A stretch of 64,000 bases of DNA from assembly GCA_019113295.1 (NCBI GenBank), contig DXHR01000018.1, positions 186,001 to 250,000 of the forward strand, given 5' to 3'. Below are positions 51,683-60,380 of this stretch, in pieces. Position numbers and translations under genes: made by a program. Origin of the DNA: Candidatus Salinicoccus stercoripullorum (GTDB taxonomy: Bacteria; Bacillota; Bacilli; Staphylococcales; Salinicoccaceae). The notes beneath the pieces were generated by a model. It searched no databases. It saw only the letters and a program-made list of their open reading frames with translations, and had not been told where the DNA came from. Every line of letters starts with the position of its first letter. Within the stretch, counting starts at the first letter, position 1.

Positions 51683-54565
51683 ATGCAGGTCAATCCGGAC
51701 AATCTTTTGAATGCGTATGAAAGAGGATTTTTGGATAGGAACACGAACAAGGTTTCACATTACCCTCCCAAACTGATCATCAATTCCAATGAAGAAAATA
51801 TTCTGTCCCCGATTCTCGATGAAATGGAGATATGTGACTCCTTCATAATCTCCGTCGCTTTCATTACTGAAGGCGGGCTGGCTACCTTGAAATCAACGCT
51901 TTACGAGCTTGGTAAAAAGAACGTCAGGGGAAGGATAGTGACTTCCACATATTTGAACTTCAACAGTCCCAAGGTCTTCAAGGAACTCATGAAATTGAAG
52001 AATGTCGATGTAAAAGTGACAGACCAGGAAGGTTTCCATGCGAAAGGCTACATATTCAATAATAGGAAATACAGTGCCATGTTCATCGGCAGTTCCAACC
52101 TGACTGATACTGCCCTCAAGAAAAATTATGAGTATAATCTGAAACTGACCAGCCTTGAAAACGGGGAAGTCATCAACCATTTCAATGAGAATTTCGAACA
52201 GTTGTGGGCAGAAGCCGTACCAATCGATGGATCATGGATCGAAAAGTACGAAGCGGAATATGCAGAAGCACCGGAGCGCCGGAAGATTATCCAGATCATT
52301 GAGGATCAATCCAAATATGAATATAAATCGATCACAAAAGATAAGATCGAACCGAATCTGATGCAGGACGAAGCACTGACACAGCTCAGAAACCTGCGGG
52401 CAACAGGAAAAAAGAAGGGGCTTGTCATATCAGCGACGGGTACAGGAAAGACTTATCTTTCAGCTTTCGATGTAAAACAGTACAAACCGAAAAGGATGCT
52501 TTTCCTCGCCCACCGCGAGCAGATACTGGATAAATCCAGAAAAGATTTCTCTTCCCTGATCGACGAACCTCCTTCCGCTTTCGGAGTCTATAGTGGAAAC
52601 CAGAAGGATACCGATGCCAAATACCTTTTCGCAACTGTCCAGACACTTTCAAAGGAACGGAATCTGAAACAGTTCGATCCAAGTGACTTTGATTATATCA
52701 TCATCGATGAGGCACATCGCTCCGGTGCTTCAACATATAAAACGATAATCGATTATCTGCGCCCCCGTTTCCTCCTCGGCATGACCGCCACTCCCGAGAG
52801 GACCGACGATATGGATATATTTTCTTTATTCGACTATAACATTGCCTATGAAATCAGACTGCAGCGAGCGCTGGAAGAGGAAATCCTCTCACCATTCCAC
52901 TACTTCGGTGTCACTGACTTTGAACAGAACGGAAGCGTAATCGATGAAACGGCATCACTTGCCAATCTGGTAAGCAATGAACGCATCGATCACATCACAG
53001 AAAAAATCGAATATTACGGCCAATCCGGCGAAGAGCGCCGTGGGCTCATGTTCGTCTCAAACAGGGAGGAAGCTGCTGAAATGAGCGGCATGCTGAATGC
53101 ACGTGGCTACAGGACCGTCCCCCTCACAGGGAAGAATTCCCAAGAGGAACGAAGGGAGGCCGTCCGGAAACTCGAGTCCGATCAGCTGGATTACATCATC
53201 ACCGTGGATATATTCAATGAAGGGGTCGATATCCCCTCGATCAACCAGGTTGTCATGCTGAGGCAGACACAGTCCAGCATCATATTCATCCAACAGCTCG
53301 GACGCGGACTCAGAAAGCATGTAAAAAAGGATTATCTGACCGTCATAGATTTCATCGGCAATTATAAGAATAACTACATGATACCCATAGCACTCACCGG
53401 TGATAAATCCTATGACAAGGACCGGCTCAGGAAATCAATTAACACACGTAACACGATATCCGGAGTCTCAACGATCAACTTCGAGAAGATCGCCAAAGAA
53501 AAGATCTTTGAATCGATCAATACATCCACTTTGAATTCCCAGAAGTTCATGCGGGAGATGTATGTCTATTTGAAGAATAAGATCGGCCACCAGCCAGGAC
53601 TTGTAGACTTCAAAAGAGACAAGGACACGATGGATCCGCTCATCATCTTCAGCAAATTCAACCATTACATTGAATTCCTTCAGAAGATAAAAGAAATCGA
53701 CGTTACAATTCCCGACATGCACCATCGTATACTGACATTCATTTCCCAGGAAATGTCCGGAGGCAAACGGGTCCAGGAAACGCTGTTGATGCTTGAAGCG
53801 ATGCAAGGTCCCGTCGATGTACGGGAATTCCAACTGAAGATGCTCAAAGAAGGCTATCACATGACAGACCAGACGATGGAGTCAATCATAGGCGTGTTGA
53901 CCCATCGATTCTTCAAAAAGCAGGAACAGGAAAAATACGGCTGTCCAATTGTGGAACTTGATGACGGAATAATTTCACTTACCCCTGAATTCTCCGAAGT
54001 ATTGAAAACTGACATCATGAAAGAGCAGGTTGAAGATGTACTCCAATTGGCACTGCTCAACTCGGAGGACTATGACCAGTCAGAAGAACTCTCATTGAAC
54101 AGTAAGTATGGCCGGAAAGATGTATGCCGTCTGCTGAACTGGGACAAGGACGAAGCGTCCACGATGTACGGTTATAAGCATAAGCATGGGACGTGCCCCA
54201 TTTTCATCACATATCACAAAGACGATGAAATCGAAGAGACGATAAAATATGAAGATCAATTCCTCGATCAGCATACTCTGAGATGGTTTACACGAAGCAA
54301 CCGCAGATTGATTTCCAAAGAGATCAGGAATATTTTGGATGATCATCGGGAAAATGGGCTCCCCATCTATATATTCGTCAAAAAGGACGATGACGAAGGA
54401 AAGGATTTCTACTACCTCGGAAAAGCGGAGATTGACTATGATACTGTCCAAGAGACAACGATGAATGGCCTGGAAGATGGAAAGCCCGTCGTCACCATGA
54501 ATATGATGATGGAACATGCATTGGATTACGAAATCTACAGATACCTTGAGGCCCATACACATTAA
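51683..54565 (+). CDS. PLD-nuclease / SF2 helicase / DUF3427 protein
   Basis: The 960-residue protein has three parts. Residues about 30-180 form a phospholipase-D-like nuclease domain with one HKD motif (FHAKGYIFNNRKYSAMFIGSSNL). Residues about 225-600 are a superfamily 2 helicase: Walker [53 protein letters not shown]. The rest matches the DUF3427 pattern (SKYGRKDVCRLLNWDKDEAS, CPIFITYHKDDE). Homologues occur in many Firmicutes; function is not established, and DNA repair or phage defence are both possible. It stands alone, with a terminator behind it and no linked methylase or toxin. Confidence 0.88.
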   Translation: MQVNPDNLLNAYERGFLDRNTNKVSHYPPKLIINSNEENILSPILDEMEICDSFIISVAFITEGGLATLKSTLYELGKKNVRGRIVTSTYLNFNSPKVFKELMKLKNVDVKVTDQEGFHAKGYIFNNRKYSAMFIGSSNLTDTALKKNYEYNLKLTSLENGEVINHFNENFEQLWAEAVPIDGSWIEKYEAEYAEAPERRKIIQIIEDQSKYEYKSITKDKIEPNLMQDEALTQLRNLRATGKKKGLVISATGTGKTYLSAFDVKQYKPKRMLFLAHREQILDKSRKDFSSLIDEPPSAFGVYSGNQKDTDAKYLFATVQTLSKERNLKQFDPSDFDYIIIDEAHRSGASTYKTIIDYLRPRFLLGMTATPERTDDMDIFSLFDYNIAYEIRLQRALEEEILSPFHYFGVTDFEQNGSVIDETASLANLVSNERIDHITEKIEYYGQSGEERRGLMFVSNREEAAEMSGMLNARGYRTVPLTGKNSQEERREAVRKLESDQLDYIITVDIFNEGVDIPSINQVVMLRQTQSSIIFIQQLGRGLRKHVKKDYLTVIDFIGNYKNNYMIPIALTGDKSYDKDRLRKSINTRNTISGVSTINFEKIAKEKIFESINTSTLNSQKFMREMYVYLKNKIGHQPGLVDFKRDKDTMDPLIIFSKFNHYIEFLQKIKEIDVTIPDMHHRILTFISQEMSGGKRVQETLLMLEAMQGPVDVREFQLKMLKEGYHMTDQTMESIIGVLTHRFFKKQEQEKYGCPIVELDDGIISLTPEFSEVLKTDIMKEQVEDVLQLALLNSEDYDQSEELSLNSKYGRKDVCRLLNWDKDEASTMYGYKHKHGTCPIFITYHKDDEIEETIKYEDQFLDQHTLRWFTRSNRRLISKEIRNILDDHRENGLPIYIFVKKDDDEGKDFYYLGKAEIDYDTVQETTMNGLEDGKPVVTMNMMMEHALDYEIYRYLEAHTH

Positions 54566-54601
54566 AAAACGAGTTGCGGAAAATGATCCGCAACTCGTTT
54601 T
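54566..54601. terminator. Bidirectional terminator between the helicase gene and mpfA
   Basis: aaaacgagttgcgga and tccgcaactcgtttt form a perfect 15-base stem with a 6-base loop, with A and T tracts on both sides, between convergent genes. Confidence 0.95.
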
Positions 54602-54605
54602 GATA

Positions 54606-55946
54606 TCATTCCTCGTCATCTTCCTCGTCGTCGGAGGTCTGACGGTTATAATCTTTAAGCAATGCGACCTGCTTGATGAGGTGGTTTTCCATATCGAGCA
54701 CGATCCATTTGTCGTTTTCTGTGTTTACATAGTCATCGGTTTCGATATCTGTGTTGATGCTCTGTATCCAGCCGCCGATTGTATCGATGTCTTCACTCTT
54801 GTCGAATGTGATGTCGAATTTCTCTTCCAGGTCATCGAGCAGTACGCGGCCGTTGATGTGATAGATGTTGTCTTCCACTTTGACCAGCTCGGGCTCTTCG
54901 TCTTCATCGAACTCGTCCCGGATTTCACCGACGATTTCCTCGAGGATGTCCTCCATCGTTATCATGCCGGCCGTGCCGCCGTACTCGTCTATGATGAGTG
55001 CGATATGGACGCGTTCTCTCTGCATTTTGATGAGTGCATCGCTGATGCGTGATACTTCGGTGATGAGCGGCAGCTCGTGCATGTATTCTTCAGGTGTGAC
55101 GTCTTCATCGGACACATGGTTGGTAAGGAATTCCCTTACGTTGATGAATCCGAGGATCTGGTCTTTGTCGCCGGTTGAATCTGCGACGGGGTATCTTGTG
55201 AAGTTATGCTCTTTGACGGTTTCAAGGACGTCATCGATGTTCACCGGATCGGTCAGGGTGATCATCTGTGTTCTCGGCACCATGATGTCTTTGGCAAGCC
55301 TTTCATCGAATGAGAAGATGTTCTGCATGTATGCGAGTTCTGTCTGGTTGATCTCCCCACTCTGGTAGCTCTGTGTCATGATGATCTTGAGCTCATCTTC
55401 AGAATGGGCCTGTTCTGTCGGAACATCTTTGAATCCGATTATCCTGAGCACCAGCCTGGATGTACCGTTCATGGACCAGATGAGCGGCTTCATGATGACA
55501 CCGAAGAAATACAATGGTCCTGAGAATGTCATGGCCATCTTTTCTGCGTATTGTATTGCGACTGTCTTTGGTGCAAGCTCACCGACGACGACGTGTATGA
55601 ATGTCACAATGAAGAATGCGGCAGCTACAGTGAACACCGTATTGAGTTCCTGCGGCAGACCGAAGAATGAGAACAGCGGATGCAGTATGACTTCGAATGT
55701 CGATTCACCGATCCACCCGAGTCCAAGTGCTGTCACGGTAATCCCGAGCTGACAGGCGGAAAGGTAGTAATCGAGCTGTGCGGTCATGCCCTGCACACGC
55801 TTTGCCGGCCTGCTCCCTTCCTCCACAAGATGGTCTATGCGTGATTTCCTTGCTTTTACCAATGAAAACTCAGAGCCTACAAATAACATTGTAAGCAGTA
55901 TGAGCAATGTAAATAATGCTAAATTTGTTAAAGTGGATATGTCCAA
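54606..55946 (-). CDS. mpfA: CNNM/CorC-family Mg2+ exporter homologue (MpfA-like)
   Basis: The 446-residue protein has a DUF21 membrane domain with about four hydrophobic segments (LFTLLILLTMLFVGSEFSLVKARK, ACQLGITVTALGLGWIGES, HVVVGELAPKTVAIQ), a CBS pair (DIMVPRTQMITLTD, VHIALIIDEYGGTAGMITMEDILEE) and a C-terminal CorC_HlyC domain ending in an Asp/Glu-rich tail. The S. aureus homologue MpfA protects against Mg2+ excess. The start is a TTG at 55946 whose SD (AAAGGGA) lies in a perfect palindrome; an unusual leader precedes it. Confidence 0.92.
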   Translation of the reverse strand: MDISTLTNLALFTLLILLTMLFVGSEFSLVKARKSRIDHLVEEGSRPAKRVQGMTAQLDYYLSACQLGITVTALGLGWIGESTFEVILHPLFSFFGLPQELNTVFTVAAAFFIVTFIHVVVGELAPKTVAIQYAEKMAMTFSGPLYFFGVIMKPLIWSMNGTSRLVLRIIGFKDVPTEQAHSEDELKIIMTQSYQSGEINQTELAYMQNIFSFDERLAKDIMVPRTQMITLTDPVNIDDVLETVKEHNFTRYPVADSTGDKDQILGFINVREFLTNHVSDEDVTPEEYMHELPLITEVSRISDALIKMQRERVHIALIIDEYGGTAGMITMEDILEEIVGEIRDEFDEDEEPELVKVEDNIYHINGRVLLDDLEEKFDITFDKSEDIDTIGGWIQSINTDIETDDYVNTENDKWIVLDMENHLIKQVALLKDYNRQTSDDEEDDEE

Positions 55947-55951
55947 TTAGT

Positions 55952-55969
55952 TCCCTTTATATAAAGGGA
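55952..55969 (-). promoter_or_regulatory. Palindrome covering the mpfA Shine-Dalgarno
   Basis: TCCCTTTATATAAAGGGA is a perfect 18-base palindrome directly before mpfA. As RNA it would form a 7-base hairpin that hides the AAAGGGA used as SD before the TTG start. This suggests control of translation initiation. Confidence 0.6.
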
Positions 55970-55970
55970 T

Positions 55971-56120
55971 TCACCTCCGGTAATTTTGACTACAATTTTT
56001 CATAAAAGCGCTTTCTACTCTGCCTTCTGTTCTGCTGTCCATATTGCGCGTCAACACTTGATTCTGCATATCAGCTTTCAAATTCGCCTTCCCAATTGTA
56101 GTCACCTCCACTTTTCCCAT
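55971..56120 (-). other. Possible 49-codon leader ORF or structured leader RNA of mpfA
   Basis: An ATG at 56120 opens 49 codons (MGKVEVTTIGKANLKADM...) that end in CGG AGG TGA next to the mpfA SD hairpin. No SD precedes it. The same stretch holds an 11-base inverted repeat, TGACTACAATT at 55987-55997 and AATTGTAGTCA at 56094-56104 (plus-strand reading), which would close a domain of 96 bases in the RNA. It may be a leader peptide, a structured regulatory RNA, or both. Confidence 0.4.
56003..56016 (-). promoter_or_regulatory. cre-like CcpA site upstream of mpfA
   Basis: TAAAAGCGCTTTCT (plus reading) differs from the ideal cre TGAAAGCGCTTTCA at two positions and keeps the central AAAGCGCTTT palindrome. 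It lies 57 bases upstream of the mpfA start, inside the presumed leader. Confidence 0.5.
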
Positions 56121-56195
56121 AATAATTAAGGGTATTTTATCATAATTTTACACATCTTTGCCACCTATATATAACATCCATAAATATTTCATGGA

Positions 56196-56220
56196 TGAAA
56201 AAGATCCGGCGCCGGCCGGA
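56196..56220 (-). terminator. Rho-independent terminator of the second degV gene
   Basis: On the minus strand TCCGGC-CGGC-GCCGGA is followed by TCTTTTTC, 8 bases after the degV stop. A second hairpin (catccat...atggatg) follows. Confidence 0.8.
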
Positions 56221-56228
56221 CCTTCCAC

Positions 56229-57080
56229 TCAGTATCCTTTTATGAACCCAAATCCGACTGTACCGTATCCCGTATGCACGCCGGCAACAGGCACGAGCGG
56301 CTCTACGACCAGTTCCAGGTTTTCAAGGCGGGCTTCGATGCGTTCTTTCCAGTCATGGACCAGTGCTTCATTGCCTGCATGGACAATCGCGAGCGTCCGT
56401 ACTGCATCTTCCTTAACGTGTTCTTCCAGTTTGTTCATCATAGCGTTGATGAGTTTCTTCTTTGTACGAACCTTTTCACCGACGATGACTTTGCCGTCTT
56501 CGAACATCAGTTTCAGGTGGATGTTGAGGAGTGACGCCAGCATGGACTGGGATGCGGATAAACGTCCGCTCTTCCTCATCTGGCCGAAGCTCTGGGGAAG
56601 CAGATACAGCTGTGCCTGCTGTGCCATGTCCTTCACTCTCTGTACCACATCGGGCAGTGCTTCATCGGAACTGCGCGCTTCGACTACGCTGTCTATCATC
56701 TTTCCAAGCGGATAGCTGCCGATACGTGAATCGATGACATGCACCGTCTTGCCGACCTCCGCCGAAGCGCTGAGTGAACTTTGATATGTGCCGGTGAGTT
56801 CACTGGAAGCATGGATGGCCACGATGGCATCGTACGAGTCATCCTTATCAAGTGTCTCATACACTTCCATGAATTCACCGAATAGAGGCTGGGATGTCTT
56901 CGCCCCTTCTCCGCTGTCCTTCAGCATGTCATATATCTCTTCGGTCTGTGCATCGACGCCTTCCCTGTATGCTTTCCCGTCAATGACCACTGACATCGGC
57001 AGCACTCTGATATCGTGCCGGTCGATATATTCCTTTGACAGACCCGCAGCAGAATCTGTGACAATTGCGATTCTATTCAT
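56229..57080 (-). CDS. DegV-family fatty-acid-binding protein (second paralogue)
   Basis: The 283-residue DegV protein (from MNRIAIVTDSAAGLSKEY) has the family marks VKTSQPLFGEFMEVYETL, AIHASSELTGTYQSSL, DSRIGSYPLGKMIDSV and the C-terminal VAGVHTGYGTVGFGFIKGY. As a FakB-type protein it would present a fatty acid to FakA. Together with the copy at 23892 the window has two, as staphylococci have FakB1 and FakB2 with different fatty acid preference. The C-terminal tail lacks the HLGEGALG of the first copy. The SD is weak. Confidence 0.9.
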   Translation of the reverse strand: MNRIAIVTDSAAGLSKEYIDRHDIRVLPMSVVIDGKAYREGVDAQTEEIYDMLKDSGEGAKTSQPLFGEFMEVYETLDKDDSYDAIVAIHASSELTGTYQSSLSASAEVGKTVHVIDSRIGSYPLGKMIDSVVEARSSDEALPDVVQRVKDMAQQAQLYLLPQSFGQMRKSGRLSASQSMLASLLNIHLKLMFEDGKVIVGEKVRTKKKLINAMMNKLEEHVKEDAVRTLAIVHAGNEALVHDWKERIEARLENLELVVEPLVPVAGVHTGYGTVGFGFIKGY

Positions 57081-57143
57081 TAAACCACTCTTTCCAAAAT
57101 CATTCTGATTCATTCTAAGTTTAGCATCTGAGACGTCTATTTA

Positions 57144-58763
57144 CTATAAATTATCGGCATAGCGCATGACAGCTTCGTATACAGCACCCCGGCGGGCCAT
57201 CAGACTGCTGTAGTCCCCGGATTCGATGATGGTGCCCTCTTCCATATAATGAATCTGATCGAATTCATCCAGCCTCCCGAGATCATGTGTGCTGACGATG
57301 ATTGTATCCCGCTCCATGATCCGGTCCCAGATGATCTGTTTCAGCCTGTCATCGAGACGTGCGGTCGGTTCGTCCATGATCCACCATTTCCCATCTTCCG
57401 CCATCATGCGGATGAAATGAAGCCGCTTCTCTTCACCGCCTGAAAGCCTGCCTGTATGGGTGATCATCGTCTCCGGTGCATAATATGCCATCTCCAGCGA
57501 TTCAAGATGATTCCGTATCGTTTCAGGGGAAACATCCATATGGCCGAACATCGTAATGTTGTCCTCAACTGTCGCATTATAGAAATCGAGGTGCTGGGGC
57601 ATGATTGACGCATCCCTCCGGATTGTGCCTGTCACCGGTTTACCGTCACCTTCGTAAAGATGGATATGGTCATCACCCTCTATGATGCGGCCGAGAAGCG
57701 TCGTCTTGCCCGACCCGCTGCTGCCGATGACTGCATGCTTCTGCCCCTCATTGAAGGTGGCGCTGACATCCTTCAGTACATCAGCGGCTGTGTCCCGGTA
57801 TTTATAACGGAGATCTTTTATTTCTACCCTGCTGACACCTGCCGGTGTATCCGCTGCAAGTCTCCGGATGGTATCTTCTGCGTCCAGCTCCCCGACTGCA
57901 TCTTTCACTGTGCGGTAGCTGCTTGCCGGCTGCATGACAGGGACCACCTGGTCGAAGTAGCTCAGTGCGAGCAGCATGACCATCGGAACAAGCATCGGTG
58001 TTTCCCGATACATGATGAAGATGATCAGGGCCAGGACGGTGATCTGGATGATGTTTGCTGCAAGGACCATCAGGCTGTCAAAGAGGTCCTGACGGTCTTC
58101 ACTATGCCTGATGCGGGACAGATAGCCGTCCATCTTCGTTCTATGGCTTTGTATCCTTTTTGTCACGAACAGGTCGGTATAGCCATGGATATAGTGATAG
58201 AGTTTCATGTAAAACGTGCTGTCAACCTCCTCCCGACGCCGGGCTTCCTTATAGTCCAGCCTTTCAAAAAGCTTCGGAATTGCGACAAGGAGGAGGATTG
58301 AGGCTGCCGTCATCAGGAGCACGCTCTCAATATTGATATAGAATGCGAGCATGATGAGGATGAGTGTGAGCAGCGCTGCTGTGATGTACGGATAGATGAT
58401 TCTGATATAGTAGTCCTCCACGCGGTCGAAATGCTGGTTCAGCCGCTGGATGAATCTGGCGCTGTGCGTATCCTCATCGAGTGCCAGTGATTTTCTGAAA
58501 TAGTTCAGCCGGAGTCTGCCGATCATCTGGAATGTCGCTTCGTGTGACAAAAGCCTTTCGACATATCTGAAGGCCCCTTTCATCATGCCGAACAGCTTGA
58601 TGACAGCAATGATCAGTATGATGACGAAAAACGGCGTCTCGAAGAAGCTCAGGCTGATCATATAGCCGCTCAGGCCGAACAGCGCCACACCGACGAGTCC
58701 GCCGGCGAGGCCGAGGAGGATGCTGTAGAAGATCTGTTTCCTTTCACCTGTAAGGTATTCCAT
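57144..58763 (-). CDS. cydC: CydC-like ABC transporter subunit
   Basis: The 539-residue protein joins six membrane helices (residues 1-290) to an ATPase. It carries the CydC-typical AFRYVERLLSHEATFQMIGRLR, Walker A VIGSSGSGKTTLLGRII, signature TGRLSGGEEKRLHFIRMM and Walker B WWIMDEPTARLDD. CydDC exports cysteine or glutathione and is needed for cytochrome bd assembly. Its start shares one base with the cydD stop (TGATG), so the two subunits are translated together as a heterodimer. Confidence 0.85.
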   Translation of the reverse strand: MEYLTGERKQIFYSILLGLAGGLVGVALFGLSGYMISLSFFETPFFVIILIIAVIKLFGMMKGAFRYVERLLSHEATFQMIGRLRLNYFRKSLALDEDTHSARFIQRLNQHFDRVEDYYIRIIYPYITAALLTLILIMLAFYINIESVLLMTAASILLLVAIPKLFERLDYKEARRREEVDSTFYMKLYHYIHGYTDLFVTKRIQSHRTKMDGYLSRIRHSEDRQDLFDSLMVLAANIIQITVLALIIFIMYRETPMLVPMVMLLALSYFDQVVPVMQPASSYRTVKDAVGELDAEDTIRRLAADTPAGVSRVEIKDLRYKYRDTAADVLKDVSATFNEGQKHAVIGSSGSGKTTLLGRIIEGDDHIHLYEGDGKPVTGTIRRDASIMPQHLDFYNATVEDNITMFGHMDVSPETIRNHLESLEMAYYAPETMITHTGRLSGGEEKRLHFIRMMAEDGKWWIMDEPTARLDDRLKQIIWDRIMERDTIIVSTHDLGRLDEFDQIHYMEEGTIIESGDYSSLMARRGAVYEAVMRYADNL

Positions 58764-60334
58764 CAGTCCCCTCCTTCCTGCGGCACGATTTGTCCGCCTT
58801 TTAACGTATAATGCCGGTCGGCTATCTTCAACAGCTTCCTGCGGTGGACGACGGCGATGATTGCAACGTCTTCCTTGAGTTTTTCAATGTGGTCCATGAC
58901 GAGCTCTTCGGTTTTGGCATCAAGGAATTCGGTCGGTTCATCCATCAGGATGATCTGCGGCCGCCTGATCAGCACCCTCGCCATTTTAAGACGGACGATT
59001 TCACCGCCTGACAGCGGGATGTTGTGGTTCACAATCTCTGTATGGACGCCCTGTCCCAGGTTATTGATGCTTTCCGTCATGCTGAGGGCATCAAGTACGG
59101 CCGACACATCCTCCTCTTTATATTCACCCTCCGAGATGTAATCATATATGGTGGTATCCGAGAAATACACCTGGTCTGATATATAGCCGATATCATCACT
59201 TCTGACGCATACTTCGCCCTCTGCCGGCGGATGAAGCCCCAGGATCGTCCTGAGCAGTGTCGTCTTGCCCAGCCCTGAAGGTCCCGTGATTGCAGTAAAA
59301 CCCGCAGACGGCACCGCCAGTCCCGCCTGCTCCAGGAGATTGGTGCCGCCGTGCCCGATGCTGATGCCTTTGAGTTCCACGGCATTGTCAATTTTACCGA
59401 TTGTCCGGTAATCCGTTTTTGGATTCTCCTTTTCGAGCCATTCCTCAATCACTTCGAGGTGCCCCTGTGCGAGCTTGCCGTTGTGGAACTCTATGCCGAG
59501 CACTTTCAGCGCGTTATAAAATTCAGGGGCGAGCAGAAGTGTAAAGAATGCGGCATAGAAAGTGATGCTTTCGAATATGATGATCCCGAGCCCCACCTCA
59601 AGCGCAATCAAACCGATGCCGAGTATCGTGATGAACTCCAGCATCAGCGTGGACTGGAACGCATACTTCAAAATGTCCATCGTATCTTTGACGTAGCGTT
59701 CATTGAATGCCTTGAGACGGTCCGCCACGGTCTGGCCCGACTGCGTATTCCTCACCGTGTTCTTCCCGCGGACCAGGTTGAGGAATAAAGTGCCGAGCGC
59801 ATCGAACTGTGTGGCACGGTCCTTCGATTCGTCCGCAGTCCTGAGCCCGACCAGCACATAATACAGCGGTACAAAGGGTGCGGTGAAGAGCATGATGAAA
59901 GCTGCATTCCTGTGGATGAAGAACATCACAATGATGATGGCAGAAAGCCGCACCATGGTCTGGATGATTGTCGGGATGAACACTTTCTCGTACGGGCGGT
60001 ATTTTTCAAGATGCATAAAAATGGCATTCATCATAGCTTCTGAATATTTTATGGTCCTGTCGTCGATTTTTCCAAGCACTTTCTGCCCGAGCCTTTCAAT
60101 GCGCGCATTCGCCGTCCGTCTGCTCACAGTTCTGTATAGGAACGTAAGGAGAGCGGACAGCACGAAGAAAACGGCCATCCACATGACATCGGCCGCCCGG
60201 GGTGCGCCGCCCCCGATCACAATATCCGACAGCACCTCTGAGATATTATGGCCGAATAATATGAATGCACCGACAGCACCCAGGCATATCAATACATACA
60301 GCACCAGTTGTCTTACCGGTATATTGAGTTTCAT
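58763..60334 (-). CDS. cydD: CydD-like ABC transporter subunit
   Basis: The 523-residue partner has about six membrane helices, a FVPLYYVLVGLRTADESKDRAT loop, and an ATPase with Walker A ITGPSGLGKTTLLRTIL, signature NHNIPLSGGEIVRLKMARV and Walker B QIILMDEPTEFLD. Pairing with the CydC-like subunit supports a CydDC thiol exporter; other heterodimeric exporters are possible. cydAB is not in the window. A terminator separates it from moaA, so it is either reached by read-through or has an unseen promoter. AAAGGA lies 5 bases upstream of the ATG. Confidence 0.83.
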   Translation of the reverse strand: MKLNIPVRQLVLYVLICLGAVGAFILFGHNISEVLSDIVIGGGAPRAADVMWMAVFFVLSALLTFLYRTVSRRTANARIERLGQKVLGKIDDRTIKYSEAMMNAIFMHLEKYRPYEKVFIPTIIQTMVRLSAIIIVMFFIHRNAAFIMLFTAPFVPLYYVLVGLRTADESKDRATQFDALGTLFLNLVRGKNTVRNTQSGQTVADRLKAFNERYVKDTMDILKYAFQSTLMLEFITILGIGLIALEVGLGIIIFESITFYAAFFTLLLAPEFYNALKVLGIEFHNGKLAQGHLEVIEEWLEKENPKTDYRTIGKIDNAVELKGISIGHGGTNLLEQAGLAVPSAGFTAITGPSGLGKTTLLRTILGLHPPAEGEVCVRSDDIGYISDQVYFSDTTIYDYISEGEYKEEDVSAVLDALSMTESINNLGQGVHTEIVNHNIPLSGGEIVRLKMARVLIRRPQIILMDEPTEFLDAKTEELVMDHIEKLKEDVAIIAVVHRRKLLKIADRHYTLKGGQIVPQEGGD

Positions 60335-60353
60335 AAAATTCCTTTCCAGTTAC

Positions 60354-60380
60354 AAAAAACGTGAAGTCCCCTCCACGTTT
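60354..60380 (-). terminator. Terminator of the molybdenum cofactor operon
   Basis: aaacgtg and cacgttt pair around a 10-base loop, followed on the minus strand by TTTTTTG. The stem overlaps the moaA stop codon. Confidence 0.75.

Noticed and set aside
51683-54565. Restriction-modification or multi-gene defence island around the helicase
   Set aside because: Only the one gene has defence-like domains; its neighbours are a small coiled-coil protein and mpfA, and terminators isolate it.
56158-56715. 185-codon plus-strand ORF opposite the second degV gene
   Set aside because: Serine-rich antisense translation with no SD; the degV gene on the minus strand is intact.
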